The translations under genes were made by a program, and so were the position numbers. DNA of 64,000 nt from Erythrobacter sp. (GTDB lineage: Bacteria; Pseudomonadota; Alphaproteobacteria; Sphingomonadales; Sphingomonadaceae), in NCBI RefSeq assembly GCF_024305245.1, contig NZ_JAMWYX010000001.1, forward strand, positions 186,001 through 250,000, written 5' to 3'. The notes beneath the pieces were generated by a model. The model ran no database searches. It was not told the DNA's origin and saw nothing but the letters and a program-made list of their open reading frames with translations. Position 1 is the stretch's first letter. Each line of letters begins with the position of its first letter. Below, piece by piece: positions 51,335 to 60,926 of the stretch.

Positions 51335-53091
51335 TACGGTTCGCGCCGTGCCGAGCGGATCGTCTGACCTTGCGGAAACTCTGGCCAGCGTCCCTGCGCC
51401 AGTGCGCGGCGGCTGGGCGATTCCGCCCCGGCGGCGCGCTCGTACATCCAGTAATTGCGCATCACGATCGCGACATAGCCGCGCGTTTCCCAATAGGGGA
51501 TCGATTCCATCCACAGCAGCGGATCGTTCTGATCGTTGATCTCGTAATTCCAGCGGCCGACCGGTGTGAGGCCCGCGTTATAGGCCGCCATGATTTTTGG
51601 CAGCGTTCCGCCGGTAGCGGGATGATCGCGCAGCATCGCCAAGTGGCGCTGGCCATAGGACAGGTTGACCTGCGGATCGTTCAAGTCGGCGTAGCTCGCA
51701 CCCAGGTTGAGCCGTCCTGAATGGTCGCGCGCGGTGCCGGGCATGATCTGCATCAACCCGCGCGCGTTGGCGGGGCTGACAGCAGTGGCGCGGAAGTTCG
51801 ATTCCTGCAGCGCGTGCGCGAAAGCGAGCGAGGGATCCACCTGCCAGCCGTCCACCGGCTGCCAGCGCGCGACCGGGAACCGCAGCGAAGGATCGCTGCG
51901 CGTGCCGTAAGGCGCATTATGCGCCATCCACAGCTGGGTGGCGGGCAAGCCGAGTTCGCGCGCCAGCCGGGCGAGCGCGTCATACTGGCTGGCCGGGCCG
52001 ATCCTGGCCTCGTGGCGCAGCACCTCGTCAGCCAGGGCCGGGCGATCGATCTCTGCCAGCGCAGCGGCGACGCGGACATTGCCGCGATAGGAAAGCTGCT
52101 CCCAATCCTGCGGCCCGAAGGCAGCGGGCGGGGCGTGAGCAGGCAGTTCGACGCCAAGCTGGTCGGCGGCAAGCATCCCGTAAAGCGTTTCGTGCATCTG
52201 CGCGGCGGCGGAAAGATACTGCGCCGCCCGATCCGGCTCGCGGCACCGCACGGCGGCCCGGTGCGCCCAGTAATGTCCGGCAGCAGCGAGTTCGGGATTG
52301 GATGCGCGCGCGGCGGTGCGGGCAAAGGCATCTCCCGCGTATGCGCAATGTCCCATCCGCCACGCGGCCAGCCCTTCGACCCACGCGCCTTCGGCCACCC
52401 ATTCGCCCGAACCTTCGGCCACCATGCGCGCCAGTTCGAGCGCAGCGGCGTCGTTGTTCTCGATATAGTGGCTCCACGCCACGCGCTGGCGCCACTCGGC
52501 GCGGGCATCGCTGGATAGCTGCCAGTCGGCCTCGGTCAACAGGCGCTGGGCCTCGGCAGGATTGTCGCCCTTGATCGCTTCGAGGATGGCGGAGGCGGTC
52601 GCGGCGGGCATCGTGCCGTCATTGACGGTGCGCGGCAGGATCCGCTTGGGCGCGGAAGGCTGGCGGGCGAAGCCCTGTTCGGCGGGCAAGGCAGGAAGAT
52701 ATTCGACCCCGCGCTTGGCGCCCATCCGCGCGATCTGCTCGGCCTGCGGAAGCTCCACCCCCGCGGCGAACCATGCGGTGATCTGTTCGGGCGCAACCTT
52801 GGGGCTGTTGGCGTGGGTGTAATATTCGGCGCGCGCCATCGGCGTCAGCACGCCATCGGGACGGGCGGCCAGCAGCGCTTCGACCAGCGTCCATTGCTCG
52901 GCATCGATCGCGGCGAACAACTGGGAGTAATGCGCGCGATCCTCGGCGGAGAGCACCGAAGCCACGCTGCCGGCATCCTGCCCGGCACTATCCCAGCGCG
53001 CGACCAGATCGCCTGATTGCGCAGCTGCGCCCGCAGGCAGAGCCATTGCAGAGAGCGCCAATCCGGCAAGAGCGATGCGCCCGTGCATCAT
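51334..53091 (-). CDS. Soluble lytic murein transglycosylase (SLT family)
   Basis: A 585-residue periplasmic enzyme cleaving peptidoglycan. After a signal peptide (LAGLALSAMALPAGAAA) comes a long helical TPR-like superhelix (residues ~30-410), then the C-terminal SLT domain with the catalytic Glu in AHALQESNFRATAVSP, and ARGLMQIMPGTA, YGQRHLAML and IMAAYNAGL. The start is chosen because the ATG overlaps the UDG-like stop (ATGA). It is followed by moaB with a one-base overlap. Confidence 0.9.
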   Translation of the reverse strand: MMHGRIALAGLALSAMALPAGAAAQSGDLVARWDSAGQDAGSVASVLSAEDRAHYSQLFAAIDAEQWTLVEALLAARPDGVLTPMARAEYYTHANSPKVAPEQITAWFAAGVELPQAEQIARMGAKRGVEYLPALPAEQGFARQPSAPKRILPRTVNDGTMPAATASAILEAIKGDNPAEAQRLLTEADWQLSSDARAEWRQRVAWSHYIENNDAAALELARMVAEGSGEWVAEGAWVEGLAAWRMGHCAYAGDAFARTAARASNPELAAAGHYWAHRAAVRCREPDRAAQYLSAAAQMHETLYGMLAADQLGVELPAHAPPAAFGPQDWEQLSYRGNVRVAAALAEIDRPALADEVLRHEARIGPASQYDALARLARELGLPATQLWMAHNAPYGTRSDPSLRFPVARWQPVDGWQVDPSLAFAHALQESNFRATAVSPANARGLMQIMPGTARDHSGRLNLGASYADLNDPQVNLSYGQRHLAMLRDHPATGGTLPKIMAAYNAGLTPVGRWNYEINDQNDPLLWMESIPYWETRGYVAIVMRNYWMYERAAGAESPSRRALAQGRWPEFPQGQTIRSARREP

Positions 53092-53897
53092 TGAGAGGCC
53101 GACCATTCCATCCATCTCCGCCAGAACCGGGCCTTGAGCCGGGGCATATCCATCATTGCTTCAAGCGTTTCGCTCACCAAGACAGGGACGCTACGCCCGT
53201 CGTGGTTTATTTCGCGTAAACCATTGGCGGCATCGGGGGGCAGCATCGGGCCGAGCGCCGTTCCCAGCACCAGCAGCCGCTGCGGCGCGGCGAGCGCGAC
53301 GTGATGGGCCGTCACCGCATCCAAGCCGCTGGCGCCCAGCGATGCAAGATCGGCCATTGGCGTGTGGCACCGCAACGCGCTGGCGATGTAGGCTGCGCTT
53401 TCATCCAGCCCCATCGCGGCGAGAATATTGGCGAGCAAGCGGCCCTGCGGCCCTTCGAGCAGCCGCTCACGATCGCCCTCCTCGGGCTGCGGGACCAGCA
53501 CCATCAGCGCCGCACCCTTTTCCCCGCGCGGAGCGATCCGGGGATAGCCCTGCGCGGTGTCGAGACCCGGCGCGTTGAGCCACCAGTCGTGGAAGGCGGC
53601 ACAATCGCCTGGGGGCGATTCGCCCAGCAGGTCGCGGCGGAGCGGGTCGGGCGCGTCGGTTGGCGGTGCGGCGTGGGCCGGGATTGCAGCCTCTTTGCCG
53701 GCAATGCCGGTTGCCCTGGCTGGCTGGCGCCGCGCATCCGCGCGCGTTTTGTCGGGAATTGCGGCAGGCGCTACCGCCGCGTCCGCCAACCACGCCGTAG
53801 CGTCATCGGCAAAGTCGCAGTCCACCCCGGCCGCCTGCCACCAGGCAAAAGCGGCCTCGAATTCGCGCGCAAGGGTGAGGTCTGGGCGGGTCATCAA
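53088..53897 (-). CDS. Uracil-DNA-glycosylase-superfamily protein, degenerate motifs
   Basis: A 269-residue protein whose second half resembles the UDG family 4/5 fold: ALMVLVPQPEEGDRERLLEGP is followed by RLLANILAAMGLDESAAYI and LGTALGPMLPPDA. The usual catalytic motif GEAPGxxED reads VPQPEEGD here, the final HPS-type motif is missing, and no 4-Cys iron-sulfur set is present. The first ~110 residues are variable and Ala-rich. Repair activity is therefore uncertain. It is coupled to the transglycosylase gene by overlap. Confidence 0.65.
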   Translation of the reverse strand: MMTRPDLTLAREFEAAFAWWQAAGVDCDFADDATAWLADAAVAPAAIPDKTRADARRQPARATGIAGKEAAIPAHAAPPTDAPDPLRRDLLGESPPGDCAAFHDWWLNAPGLDTAQGYPRIAPRGEKGAALMVLVPQPEEGDRERLLEGPQGRLLANILAAMGLDESAAYIASALRCHTPMADLASLGASGLDAVTAHHVALAAPQRLLVLGTALGPMLPPDAANGLREINHDGRSVPVLVSETLEAMMDMPRLKARFWRRWMEWSASQ

Positions 53898-54019
53898 GGG
53901 GTCATGCTATCCAACGCAGGTCTTGACTGTCCGAATCCCAGTTAGCAAGTGGGCTGTAAGAGCAATTCGCCGGAATGTGCGGCGCACGCGCCCAAAGCTA
54001 TCAAGGATCAGGAATTTCC

Positions 54020-55669
54020 ATGACCGAACGTGAATCAATGCCCTGCGATGTCGTGATCGTCGGCGGCGGGGTGGCGGGCCTCGCGGCGGCGATCAAGCTC
54101 AAGCAGATCAATGCCGAACTGGAAGTGATCGTGCTGGAGAAAGGCTCCGAAATCGGGGCGCATATCCTGTCAGGCGCAGTGGTCGATCCCAAGGCACTGG
54201 ACGAGCTGCTGCCCGAATGGCGCGATCAGGGCTGTTCGATGGCGGAAACCCCGGTGACCGATAACTGGCACTGGGTCTTGTCGGAAAAGGGCAAGTCCTC
54301 GCTCCCGCACGCGATCATGCCGCCGCTGATGAGCAACAAGGGCTGCTATACCGGATCGCTCGGCAATCTGACCCGCTGGCTGGCCGAACAGGCCGAGGCG
54401 CTGGGCGTGATGGTGTTCCCCGGCTTCCCCGCCGCCGATGTCATCATCGACGATGAAGGCCGGGTCGCGGGCGTCATCACGCAGGACATGGGCGTTGCTG
54501 CCGATGGCAGCCACAAAGGCGATTACACCCCCGGCATGGAAATCCACGCCAAGTACACCGTGCTGGCCGAAGGCGCGCGCGGCAACCTGACCAAGCGGAT
54601 GAAGAAGCGCTTCGATTTGGAAGCCAACTGCCAGCCGCAAGTTTACGGCCTCGGCATCAAGGAATTGTGGGACATCGATCCCGCCAAGCACGTGCCGGGC
54701 CGGGTGATCCACACGCAGGGCTGGCCGCTGACCGAAAGCGACTGCTGGGGCGGGGGCTTCCTCTACCATCAGGCCAATGGCCAGGTGGCCTTGGGCTTCG
54801 TCACGGCGCTCGATTACAAGAACCCCTGGGTTTCGCCCTATCAGGAATTTCAGCGGTGGAAGCTGCACCCGGCGATCCGAGAAATCCTCGAAGGAGGCAA
54901 GCGCGTCAGCTACGGCGCGCGCGCAATCAACGAGGGCGGCTGGCAGTCTGTGCCCAAGCTCGCCTTCCCCGGCGGCGCGCTGATCGGCTGCGCGGCGGGC
55001 TTCGTCAACGTGCCCCGGATCAAGGGCAGCCACACCGCGATGAAGAGCGGAATGCTGGCGGCTGAAAGCATCGCGGCGGCGATTGCGGCGGGCCATGAAA
55101 AAACCGAGCTGATGGAATATGACACGGCGCTGCGGTCAAGCTGGATCGCGGACGAGTTGAAGAAGGTCCAGAACGCCCAGCCTGCGGTTGCCAAGTATGG
55201 CGGTGACCTTGGTACGGTGTTGGCGGGTGTCGACATGTGGATGCGCACGTTGAAGATCGGCCTGCCCATCAGCATGAAGCACAAGCCCGATTACACCTAC
55301 ACGGGCCGCGCTGATCTCTATCCGAAGATCGACTATCCCAAGCCCGATGGCGTCATCACCTTCGATAAGCTGACCAACGTCGCCTACAGCTACACCAACC
55401 ATGCCGAGGATCAGCCAGTCCATTTGCAGGTGTGCGACATGGAGTTGCAGAAGGTCAGCGAACTGGGCGAATATGGCGGGCCTTCCGCGCGTTACTGCCC
55501 GGCAGGGGTCTATGAATGGCTGGTCGACGAAGCGACCGGCGAGCCCAAGTTCCAGATCAACTCTCAGAACTGCGTCCACTGCAAGACCTGCGACATCAAG
55601 GATCCCAACCAGAACATCAACTGGGTCACGCCGGAAGGCGGCGGCGGGCCGAATTATCCGAATATGTGA
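54020..55669 (+). CDS. Electron-transfer flavoprotein:ubiquinone oxidoreductase
   Basis: ETF-QO passes electrons from fatty acid and amino acid oxidation to ubiquinone at the inner membrane. FAD binding is by VVIVGGGVAGLAAAIKLKQ at the N-terminus; the C-terminus has the 4Fe-4S cysteines CPAGVYEW, NCVHCKTCDIKDPNQNINW, with the classic ferredoxin-like spacing. Length is 549, as expected. The start was chosen at the ATG after an AGGA site; an ATG at 53975 lacks support. The 122-base divergent region to the UDG-like gene (53898-54019) holds no gene. Confidence 0.94.
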   Translation: MTERESMPCDVVIVGGGVAGLAAAIKLKQINAELEVIVLEKGSEIGAHILSGAVVDPKALDELLPEWRDQGCSMAETPVTDNWHWVLSEKGKSSLPHAIMPPLMSNKGCYTGSLGNLTRWLAEQAEALGVMVFPGFPAADVIIDDEGRVAGVITQDMGVAADGSHKGDYTPGMEIHAKYTVLAEGARGNLTKRMKKRFDLEANCQPQVYGLGIKELWDIDPAKHVPGRVIHTQGWPLTESDCWGGGFLYHQANGQVALGFVTALDYKNPWVSPYQEFQRWKLHPAIREILEGGKRVSYGARAINEGGWQSVPKLAFPGGALIGCAAGFVNVPRIKGSHTAMKSGMLAAESIAAAIAAGHEKTELMEYDTALRSSWIADELKKVQNAQPAVAKYGGDLGTVLAGVDMWMRTLKIGLPISMKHKPDYTYTGRADLYPKIDYPKPDGVITFDKLTNVAYSYTNHAEDQPVHLQVCDMELQKVSELGEYGGPSARYCPAGVYEWLVDEATGEPKFQINSQNCVHCKTCDIKDPNQNINWVTPEGGGGPNYPNM

Positions 55670-55685
55670 TGGGGCTGCCCATCTT

Positions 55686-55787
55686 CGTCATTGCGAGCGC
55701 AGCGAAGCAATCCAGCATCGAACGTGTCGCTCTGGTGCATCGCTAGAAACTGGATTGCTACGTTGCCTTCGGCTCCTCGCAATGACG
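55686..55787. repeat. Palindromic repeat, family B, copy 2
   Basis: A 102-base inverted repeat with arms CGTCATTGCGAGCGCAGCGA and, at the right, CTCCTCGCAATGACG. It fills most of the gap between etf-QO and ispE and ends 12 bases before the ispE TTG start. It resembles the copy at 41970. Confidence 0.8.
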
Positions 55788-55799
55788 AAAGTTTGAAGT

Positions 55800-56603
55800 T
55801 TGGCCACCACCGAAACCGCCTACGCCAAGATCAACCTCGCGCTGCATGTCCGCAGGGGGCGGGAGGACGGGTATCACGAGCTTGAGACCCTGTTCGCCTT
55901 CGTCGATGCGGGCGATGTGCTGAGCGCGTCGCCTGCCGCAGCCGACAGCGTCACCACGCTGGGCGAGTTTGCGGGCGGGTTGGACAATCCCTTCGACAAT
56001 CTTGTTGCCAAGGCCTTGAACGCGCTTCCGCGCCCGCAAAGGGTTGCGGTGACGCTCGAAAAGAACCTCCCCGTTGCGGCTGGACTCGGTGGCGGGTCGG
56101 CGGATGCGGGGGCGGTGTTCAGGATTATCGAGGCGCTTCACGGCTTGCCCGATGACTGGCAGGCAAGGGCGGCGAAGCTCGGCGCGGATGTGCCAGCCTG
56201 CGTCCTCAGCCGCACCCATATCGGCCTCGGCACCGGCACCGAGCAGCTTGCGGTGGAAGACGACCTCGCCGGAACCCCTGTGTTGCTGGTCAACCCGCGG
56301 GTGCCGCTGTCGACCGGCCCGGTGTTCAAGGCATGGGACGGGATTGATCGGGGCGCTCTGCCGGAAGGCTCAGCGTCCGACATTGCGCGGGGAGGGCGCA
56401 ACGACCTCGAAGCGCCCGCCATGTCGCTGTGCCCGGTGATCGCCGAGGTGTTGGCGGCGTTGCAGGATTCCGCGCCATGGCTCGCCCGCATGTCCGGATC
56501 GGGCGCGACCTGCTTTGCGCTCTACGATACACCCGAGGCCCGCAACGCGGCGGCGGCGGCCATGCCTGCGGAGTGGTGGACGATGGCGGGGCGGTTGCGA
56601 TGA
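55800..56603 (+). CDS. ispE: 4-diphosphocytidyl-2-C-methyl-D-erythritol kinase
   Basis: IspE is a GHMP kinase in the MEP pathway of isoprenoid synthesis. Motif 1 AYAKINLALHVRRGREDGYHEL lies near the start, the glycine-rich ATP loop PVAAGLGGGSADAGAVFRI near residue 84, and the C-terminal MSGSGATCFALYDT near 233. Length 267 is a little short but normal. It begins with TTG (in the context AAGTTTGGCC) just downstream of a repeat; I see no strong ribosome site. Confidence 0.9.
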   Translation: MATTETAYAKINLALHVRRGREDGYHELETLFAFVDAGDVLSASPAAADSVTTLGEFAGGLDNPFDNLVAKALNALPRPQRVAVTLEKNLPVAAGLGGGSADAGAVFRIIEALHGLPDDWQARAAKLGADVPACVLSRTHIGLGTGTEQLAVEDDLAGTPVLLVNPRVPLSTGPVFKAWDGIDRGALPEGSASDIARGGRNDLEAPAMSLCPVIAEVLAALQDSAPWLARMSGSGATCFALYDTPEARNAAAAAMPAEWWTMAGRLR

Positions 56604-56620
56604 ACGGACCTCATTCTACC

Positions 56621-56716
56621 CCGTTCGTGCTGAGCTTGTCGAAGCACTGTCTTTCTTGCGGCTTCGCATGTTGCCCAAAGAGAAGTGCAGCCCTTCGACA
56701 AACTCAGCGCGAACGG
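56621..56716. repeat. Palindromic repeat, family A, copy 3
   Basis: A 96-base inverted repeat starting CCGTTCGTGCTGAGCTTGTC and ending CTTCGACAAACTCAGCGCGAACGG, in the gap between ispE and the N-formylglutamate amidohydrolase gene. The end GAACGG is followed by AG, which completes a GGAG located eight bases before the next start, as at copy 1. Confidence 0.82.
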
Positions 56717-56726
56717 AGTTGAGGGA

Positions 56727-57443
56727 ATGAGCGTACCCTACCGCCAACTCGGCACGCCCACTCGCGGCGGCATCATCTGCACTGCCGACCACGCCAGCAA
56801 CCACGTGCCCGAGGATATCCCTCTCGGCATCCCAGCGCATCTGCTCGGCGAACACATCGCGGTCGACATCGGCACCGCCGCCATTGCGGAACTGCTAGCG
56901 AGTGACCACAGCATCCCCGCCCACATCGCCGCCGTCAGCCGCCTTGTGTGCGACTTCAACCGTGAGGAAACCGCCCCCGGTCTTGTCCCCGAAGCTAGCG
57001 ATGGGTACCCGATCCCCGGCAATGTCGGCGCGGACAGAGAAGGGCGGCTGAACCGCTTCCATCGTCCCTATCACAGCGCGTTAGAGCATTGGCTGGCAGC
57101 CGCAGAACCGGCGCTGATCCTCTCGCTCCACAGCTTCACCCCGCACCTTGCCTCACGCACCGAAGCGCGGCCCTGGCAGGTCGGCGTGCTCTACAACACG
57201 GATGACCGCGCCGCGCGCATCGCCATCCCGCTGCTCGAAGCCGAGGGGCTTAATGTGGGCGACAACCTCCCCTATTCGGGCCGCGATCTCAATTACACCA
57301 TGAACCGCCATGCCGAGGCGCACGGCCGCCCATACCTCGGCATCGAGTTGCGGCAAGACCTGACGCAGACCGCTGCAGATCACACCCGCTGGGCGGCATT
57401 GCTCGCCGGCATTGCGCAAAGGGTTGCGTCATCGCTCGCCTGA
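56727..57443 (+). CDS. N-formylglutamate amidohydrolase family protein
   Basis: A 238-residue hydrolase of the FGase family (HutG-like). The motif ICTADHASNHVPEDI and the metal residues VSRLVCDFNREETAPGLVP, HSFTPHLASR and GIELRQDLTQ fit the family. It would hydrolyse N-formylglutamate, often in histidine degradation, but no hut genes are nearby. The GAGGGA and GGAG sequences before the ATG give ribosome sites, the latter formed partly by the preceding repeat. Confidence 0.84.
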   Translation: MSVPYRQLGTPTRGGIICTADHASNHVPEDIPLGIPAHLLGEHIAVDIGTAAIAELLASDHSIPAHIAAVSRLVCDFNREETAPGLVPEASDGYPIPGNVGADREGRLNRFHRPYHSALEHWLAAAEPALILSLHSFTPHLASRTEARPWQVGVLYNTDDRAARIAIPLLEAEGLNVGDNLPYSGRDLNYTMNRHAEAHGRPYLGIELRQDLTQTAADHTRWAALLAGIAQRVASSLA

Positions 57444-57485
57444 AGGCAGGGGACGTTTCGCAAATTGCCTTCAGCAGGAAATCTT

Positions 57486-59207
57486 ATGTCGTCCAAGTTT
57501 GACAAATCGAAGCTTCCCAGCCGCCACGTCTCGGTCGGTCCGGAGCGCGCGCCGCACCGCTCCTATTATTACGCGATGGGCATGACCGAGGAGGAAATCG
57601 CCGCGCCCTTCGTCGGCGTGGTCAGCGCGGGCAACGATTCTGCGCCCTGCAACACCACCTTGAACGCGCAAGCCGATATCTGCCGTGAAGGCGTGATCGC
57701 AGGCGGCGGCACCCCGCGCCGGTTCAATACCATCACCGTCACCGACGGTATCGCGATGGGCCACCAGGGCATGAAGTCCTCGCTCATCAGCCGAGAGATC
57801 ATCGCGGATTCGGTCGAGGTTTCGGTCAGAGGCCATTGTTATGACGCGCTTGTCGGCTTTGCGGGCTGCGACAAGAGCCTGCCGGGCATGATGATGGCAA
57901 TGCTGCGGCTCAATGTGCCGAGCATCTTCGTTTACGGCGGATCGATCCTACCCGGCACCCACCGCGGCAGCGATGTGACCGTGGTCGATGTGTTCGAAGC
58001 GGTCGGCCAATACGCCGCCGGCAACTGCCCGCTGACCGAGTTGATCGCGCTCGAAAAGGTCGCCTGCCCCGGCCATGGCGCGTGCGGCGGGCAGTTCACC
58101 GCCAACACAATGGCCTGCGTCGGCGAGGCGATCGGATTGTCGCTGCCGAACAGCAACATGGCGCCCGCTCCTTACAGGTCGCGCGATGACATTGCCGTGG
58201 CTGCGGGCAAGCAGGTGATGGAACTTGTCGCCATGAACCTGCGCCCCCGCGACATCTGCACCCGCGAAGCATTCATGAACGCCGCGCGTGTGGTGGCCGC
58301 CACCGGCGGTTCGACCAACGCCGCGCTCCACCTGCCGGCGATGGCGAGCGAGGCGGGTATCCACTTCGACATGTTCGACGTTGCCGAAGTTTTCAAATCA
58401 ACGCCTTACATCGCGGACCTCAAGCCCGGCGGGAAATATGTCGCCAAGGACATGCATGAGGCTGGCGGGGTCTACATGGCGATGAAAACGCTGCTGGATG
58501 GCGGGTTCATCGATCCCAATCCGATCACCGTCACCGGCAAGACTATCGGCGAAAACCTCGAACAGATCACCTGGAACCCCGATCAGAAGGTGTTCTACGA
58601 TGTAAAGACCCCGATTACCCCCACCGGCGGAGTGGTCGGCCTCAGCGGCAGCCTCGCGCCCGACGGTGCGATCGTGAAGGTTGCGGGGATGGCGCGGCTG
58701 CAATTCAGCGGCCCGGCGCGGGTGTTCGAATGCGAGGAAGATGCCTTCTCCGCTGTCGAAAAGCGCGATATTGCCGAAGGTTGCGTGATCGTGATCCGTT
58801 ACGAAGGCCCGCGCGGCGGCCCCGGCATGCGCGAGATGCTGTCGACCACCGCTGCGCTCTATGGGCAGGGGATGGGCGAAAAGGTTGCGCTGATCACCGA
58901 CGGGCGCTTTTCGGGAGCAACGCGCGGGTTCTGCATCGGGCACGTCTGCCCCGAAGCCGCCGATTGCGGCCCAATTGCGCTGGTCGAGGATGGCGACATC
59001 ATCAGCATCGATGCCGAAGCGGGCACGATCGAACTCGACGTGGCCGAGGATGTGCTGGCGACACGCCGCAAGGCGTGGCAGCCACGGTCCAACGATTTTC
59101 AGGCTGGCGCATTGTGGCGCTATGCCCAGAATGTCGGCCCGGCGCGCTATGGTGCGCTGACTCACCCCGGTGCCAAGGCGGAAACCCATGTCTTTGCGGA
59201 TATCTAG
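57486..59207 (+). CDS. ilvD: Dihydroxy-acid dehydratase
   Basis: IlvD dehydrates dihydroxy acids in isoleucine and valine synthesis. Family features are [28 protein letters not shown] and [19 protein letters not shown] with the iron-sulfur cysteines, [26 protein letters not shown] and [21 protein letters not shown]. Length 573 is normal. An AGGA site precedes the chosen ATG; a start 21 bases upstream is possible but less likely. Edd is the other family possibility but the sequence looks IlvD-like. Confidence 0.93.
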   Translation: MSSKFDKSKLPSRHVSVGPERAPHRSYYYAMGMTEEEIAAPFVGVVSAGNDSAPCNTTLNAQADICREGVIAGGGTPRRFNTITVTDGIAMGHQGMKSSLISREIIADSVEVSVRGHCYDALVGFAGCDKSLPGMMMAMLRLNVPSIFVYGGSILPGTHRGSDVTVVDVFEAVGQYAAGNCPLTELIALEKVACPGHGACGGQFTANTMACVGEAIGLSLPNSNMAPAPYRSRDDIAVAAGKQVMELVAMNLRPRDICTREAFMNAARVVAATGGSTNAALHLPAMASEAGIHFDMFDVAEVFKSTPYIADLKPGGKYVAKDMHEAGGVYMAMKTLLDGGFIDPNPITVTGKTIGENLEQITWNPDQKVFYDVKTPITPTGGVVGLSGSLAPDGAIVKVAGMARLQFSGPARVFECEEDAFSAVEKRDIAEGCVIVIRYEGPRGGPGMREMLSTTAALYGQGMGEKVALITDGRFSGATRGFCIGHVCPEAADCGPIALVEDGDIISIDAEAGTIELDVAEDVLATRRKAWQPRSNDFQAGALWRYAQNVGPARYGALTHPGAKAETHVFADI

Positions 59208-59535
59208 CGCGCTTGTTTTTCTACCGCTGCTGGCAGCGTGCGCCGAGGAAAGCCCGCCGCCGCCGGGGGTCACAGTCGAATGCGCGATTGGTGCAGGCGC
59301 GGATTTGTCGCCGGTGTGCACGCTGGAACTGGTGGCCGGGTCGCCCGACATGGTCATCCACCATCCCGACGGCGGTTTTCGCAGGTTCGCGCGCGATGCT
59401 GCGACTGGCGCACTTGCCCCGCTGGACGGGGCAGAGCCGCTCGTGCCGTTGGCGGGAGAGGGCGGCGCTGTGCAATTTTCCGTGGGTGAGGATCGCTACC
59501 ATATCTCGCCCGAGATGCTTACCACCGTCCCGTAG
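59188..59535 (+). CDS. Small lipoprotein
   Basis: A 115-residue lipoprotein with lipobox LLAAC ([15 protein letters not shown]). The mature part is beta-rich with [22 protein letters not shown] and two Cys, but no known domain. Its start lies 20 bases inside the end of ilvD, and its stop overlaps the nnr GTG start by one base, so it is part of an ilvD-lipoprotein-nnr run. Its function is unknown. Confidence 0.72.
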   Translation: MSLRISSALVFLPLLAACAEESPPPPGVTVECAIGAGADLSPVCTLELVAGSPDMVIHHPDGGFRRFARDAATGALAPLDGAEPLVPLAGEGGAVQFSVGEDRYHISPEMLTTVP

Positions 59536-60926
59536 TGAGCGCGGCGCAAGTCCTCACCGCTGCGCAGATGCGCAAAGCCGAACAATTGCTGTTCGATGCG
59601 GGAACCAGCGTTACGGAACTGATGGAGATCGCCGCAGGCGGCGCCGCCGAATGGATCCGGCGCGTGGCCGCAGGGCGGAGCGTTACAGTGCTGTGCGGCC
59701 CCGGCAACAATGGCGGCGATGGCTATGTTATCGCACGCATTTTACGTGAGGCCGGAAACGCGGTGAAGGTCATCGCTCCCGTTCCTCCGGCAACCGATGC
59801 GGCGAAGGAGGCACGCCGCCGCTGGAATGGCGCGGTCGCGGGTGCAGGGAATGGTGCGCAAGGCGATGTGTTCGTCGATTGCCTGTTCGGATCGGGCCTC
59901 GCCCGCCCGCTCACGGCCGAACACGCGCTGCTGCTGCGCGATCTGGCGGCGCGGCACTGCTACAGGGTGGCGGTGGATGTGCCTTCGGGCATCGCCAGCG
60001 ATAGCGGCGCGGTGCTGAACGAGCGGCTGCCACGTTACGATCTCACGCTGGCGCTTGGCGCGTGGAAATTCGCGCATTGGTGCCTGCCCGGCCGGGCGCT
60101 GATGGGCCAGATGCGTCTGGTGCCGATCGGTATCGCGGCGGTTGAGGGAGCAGCGCAGCTGATCGGGCGACCGCGCCTTGCTGCACCTGCCGCCGACAGC
60201 CACAAATACCGCCGCGGCCTTGCTGCGATCATCGCCGGGCCGATGCCGGGCGCAAGCCTGTTGTCTGCTGCCGCCGCGCAGCATGCCGGGGCGGGGTATG
60301 TGAAGCTGCTGACCCGCGAAGCCGATCCGCGCACGCCTGCCGACATCGTGACGGACACCGCGCCGCTCGCAGAATCGCTGGCGGATGATCGAATCGCGGC
60401 GGTGTTGGCCGGACCGGGGCTGGGGCGCGACGAGGCGGCCAAGGCGATGCTGGCCGAAGCGCTGAAGCAAGCGCGTGCACTGGTGCTGGATGCCGATGCG
60501 CTGGTGATGCTGACGCCCGATATGCTCGGCCGAGATATGCCGATGCTCGCCACCCCGCACGACGGCGAGCTTGAAACCCTGTGCCGCAATTTCAGCGTGA
60601 TCGCGGAAGGACGCCGCGCGCGGGCGCTGGCGCTGGCGAAGGTCAGCGGCATGGTTGTGCTCGCCAAGGGTCCGGACAGCATCATTGCAGCGCCCGATGG
60701 CCGCGTCGCGCTCGCCCCCCCTTCGCCGAGCTGGCTCTCGGTCGCGGGAACGGGCGACGTGCTGGCAGGAATTGCGGTGAGCCGGATGGCGGCCGGGGCC
60801 GATCCCTTCACCGCCGCGTGCGAGGCGGTGTGGCTCCACGGCGAGGCCGCACGGCGGGCCGGGGCAGCCTTCACGCCATCGCAGCTTGCCGAACGGGTGC
60901 AGGAGGCGCTAGCGGCCGCGCTGTGA
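59535..60926 (+). CDS. nnr: Bifunctional NAD(P)H-hydrate epimerase/dehydratase
   Basis: A metabolite repair enzyme for damaged NADH and NADPH. The N-terminal epimerase domain has VLCGPGNNGGDGYVIARIL and VDVPSGIASDSGAVL; the C-terminal dehydratase domain has AAIIAGPMPGASLLSAAAAQHAGAG, ATPHDGELETL and SVAGTGDVLAGIA. Length 463 is normal for the fused protein. The GTG start overlaps the preceding stop (TAGTG) and its stop overlaps the next start (GTGA). Confidence 0.94.
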   Translation: MSAAQVLTAAQMRKAEQLLFDAGTSVTELMEIAAGGAAEWIRRVAAGRSVTVLCGPGNNGGDGYVIARILREAGNAVKVIAPVPPATDAAKEARRRWNGAVAGAGNGAQGDVFVDCLFGSGLARPLTAEHALLLRDLAARHCYRVAVDVPSGIASDSGAVLNERLPRYDLTLALGAWKFAHWCLPGRALMGQMRLVPIGIAAVEGAAQLIGRPRLAAPAADSHKYRRGLAAIIAGPMPGASLLSAAAAQHAGAGYVKLLTREADPRTPADIVTDTAPLAESLADDRIAAVLAGPGLGRDEAAKAMLAEALKQARALVLDADALVMLTPDMLGRDMPMLATPHDGELETLCRNFSVIAEGRRARALALAKVSGMVVLAKGPDSIIAAPDGRVALAPPSPSWLSVAGTGDVLAGIAVSRMAAGADPFTAACEAVWLHGEAARRAGAAFTPSQLAERVQEALAAAL

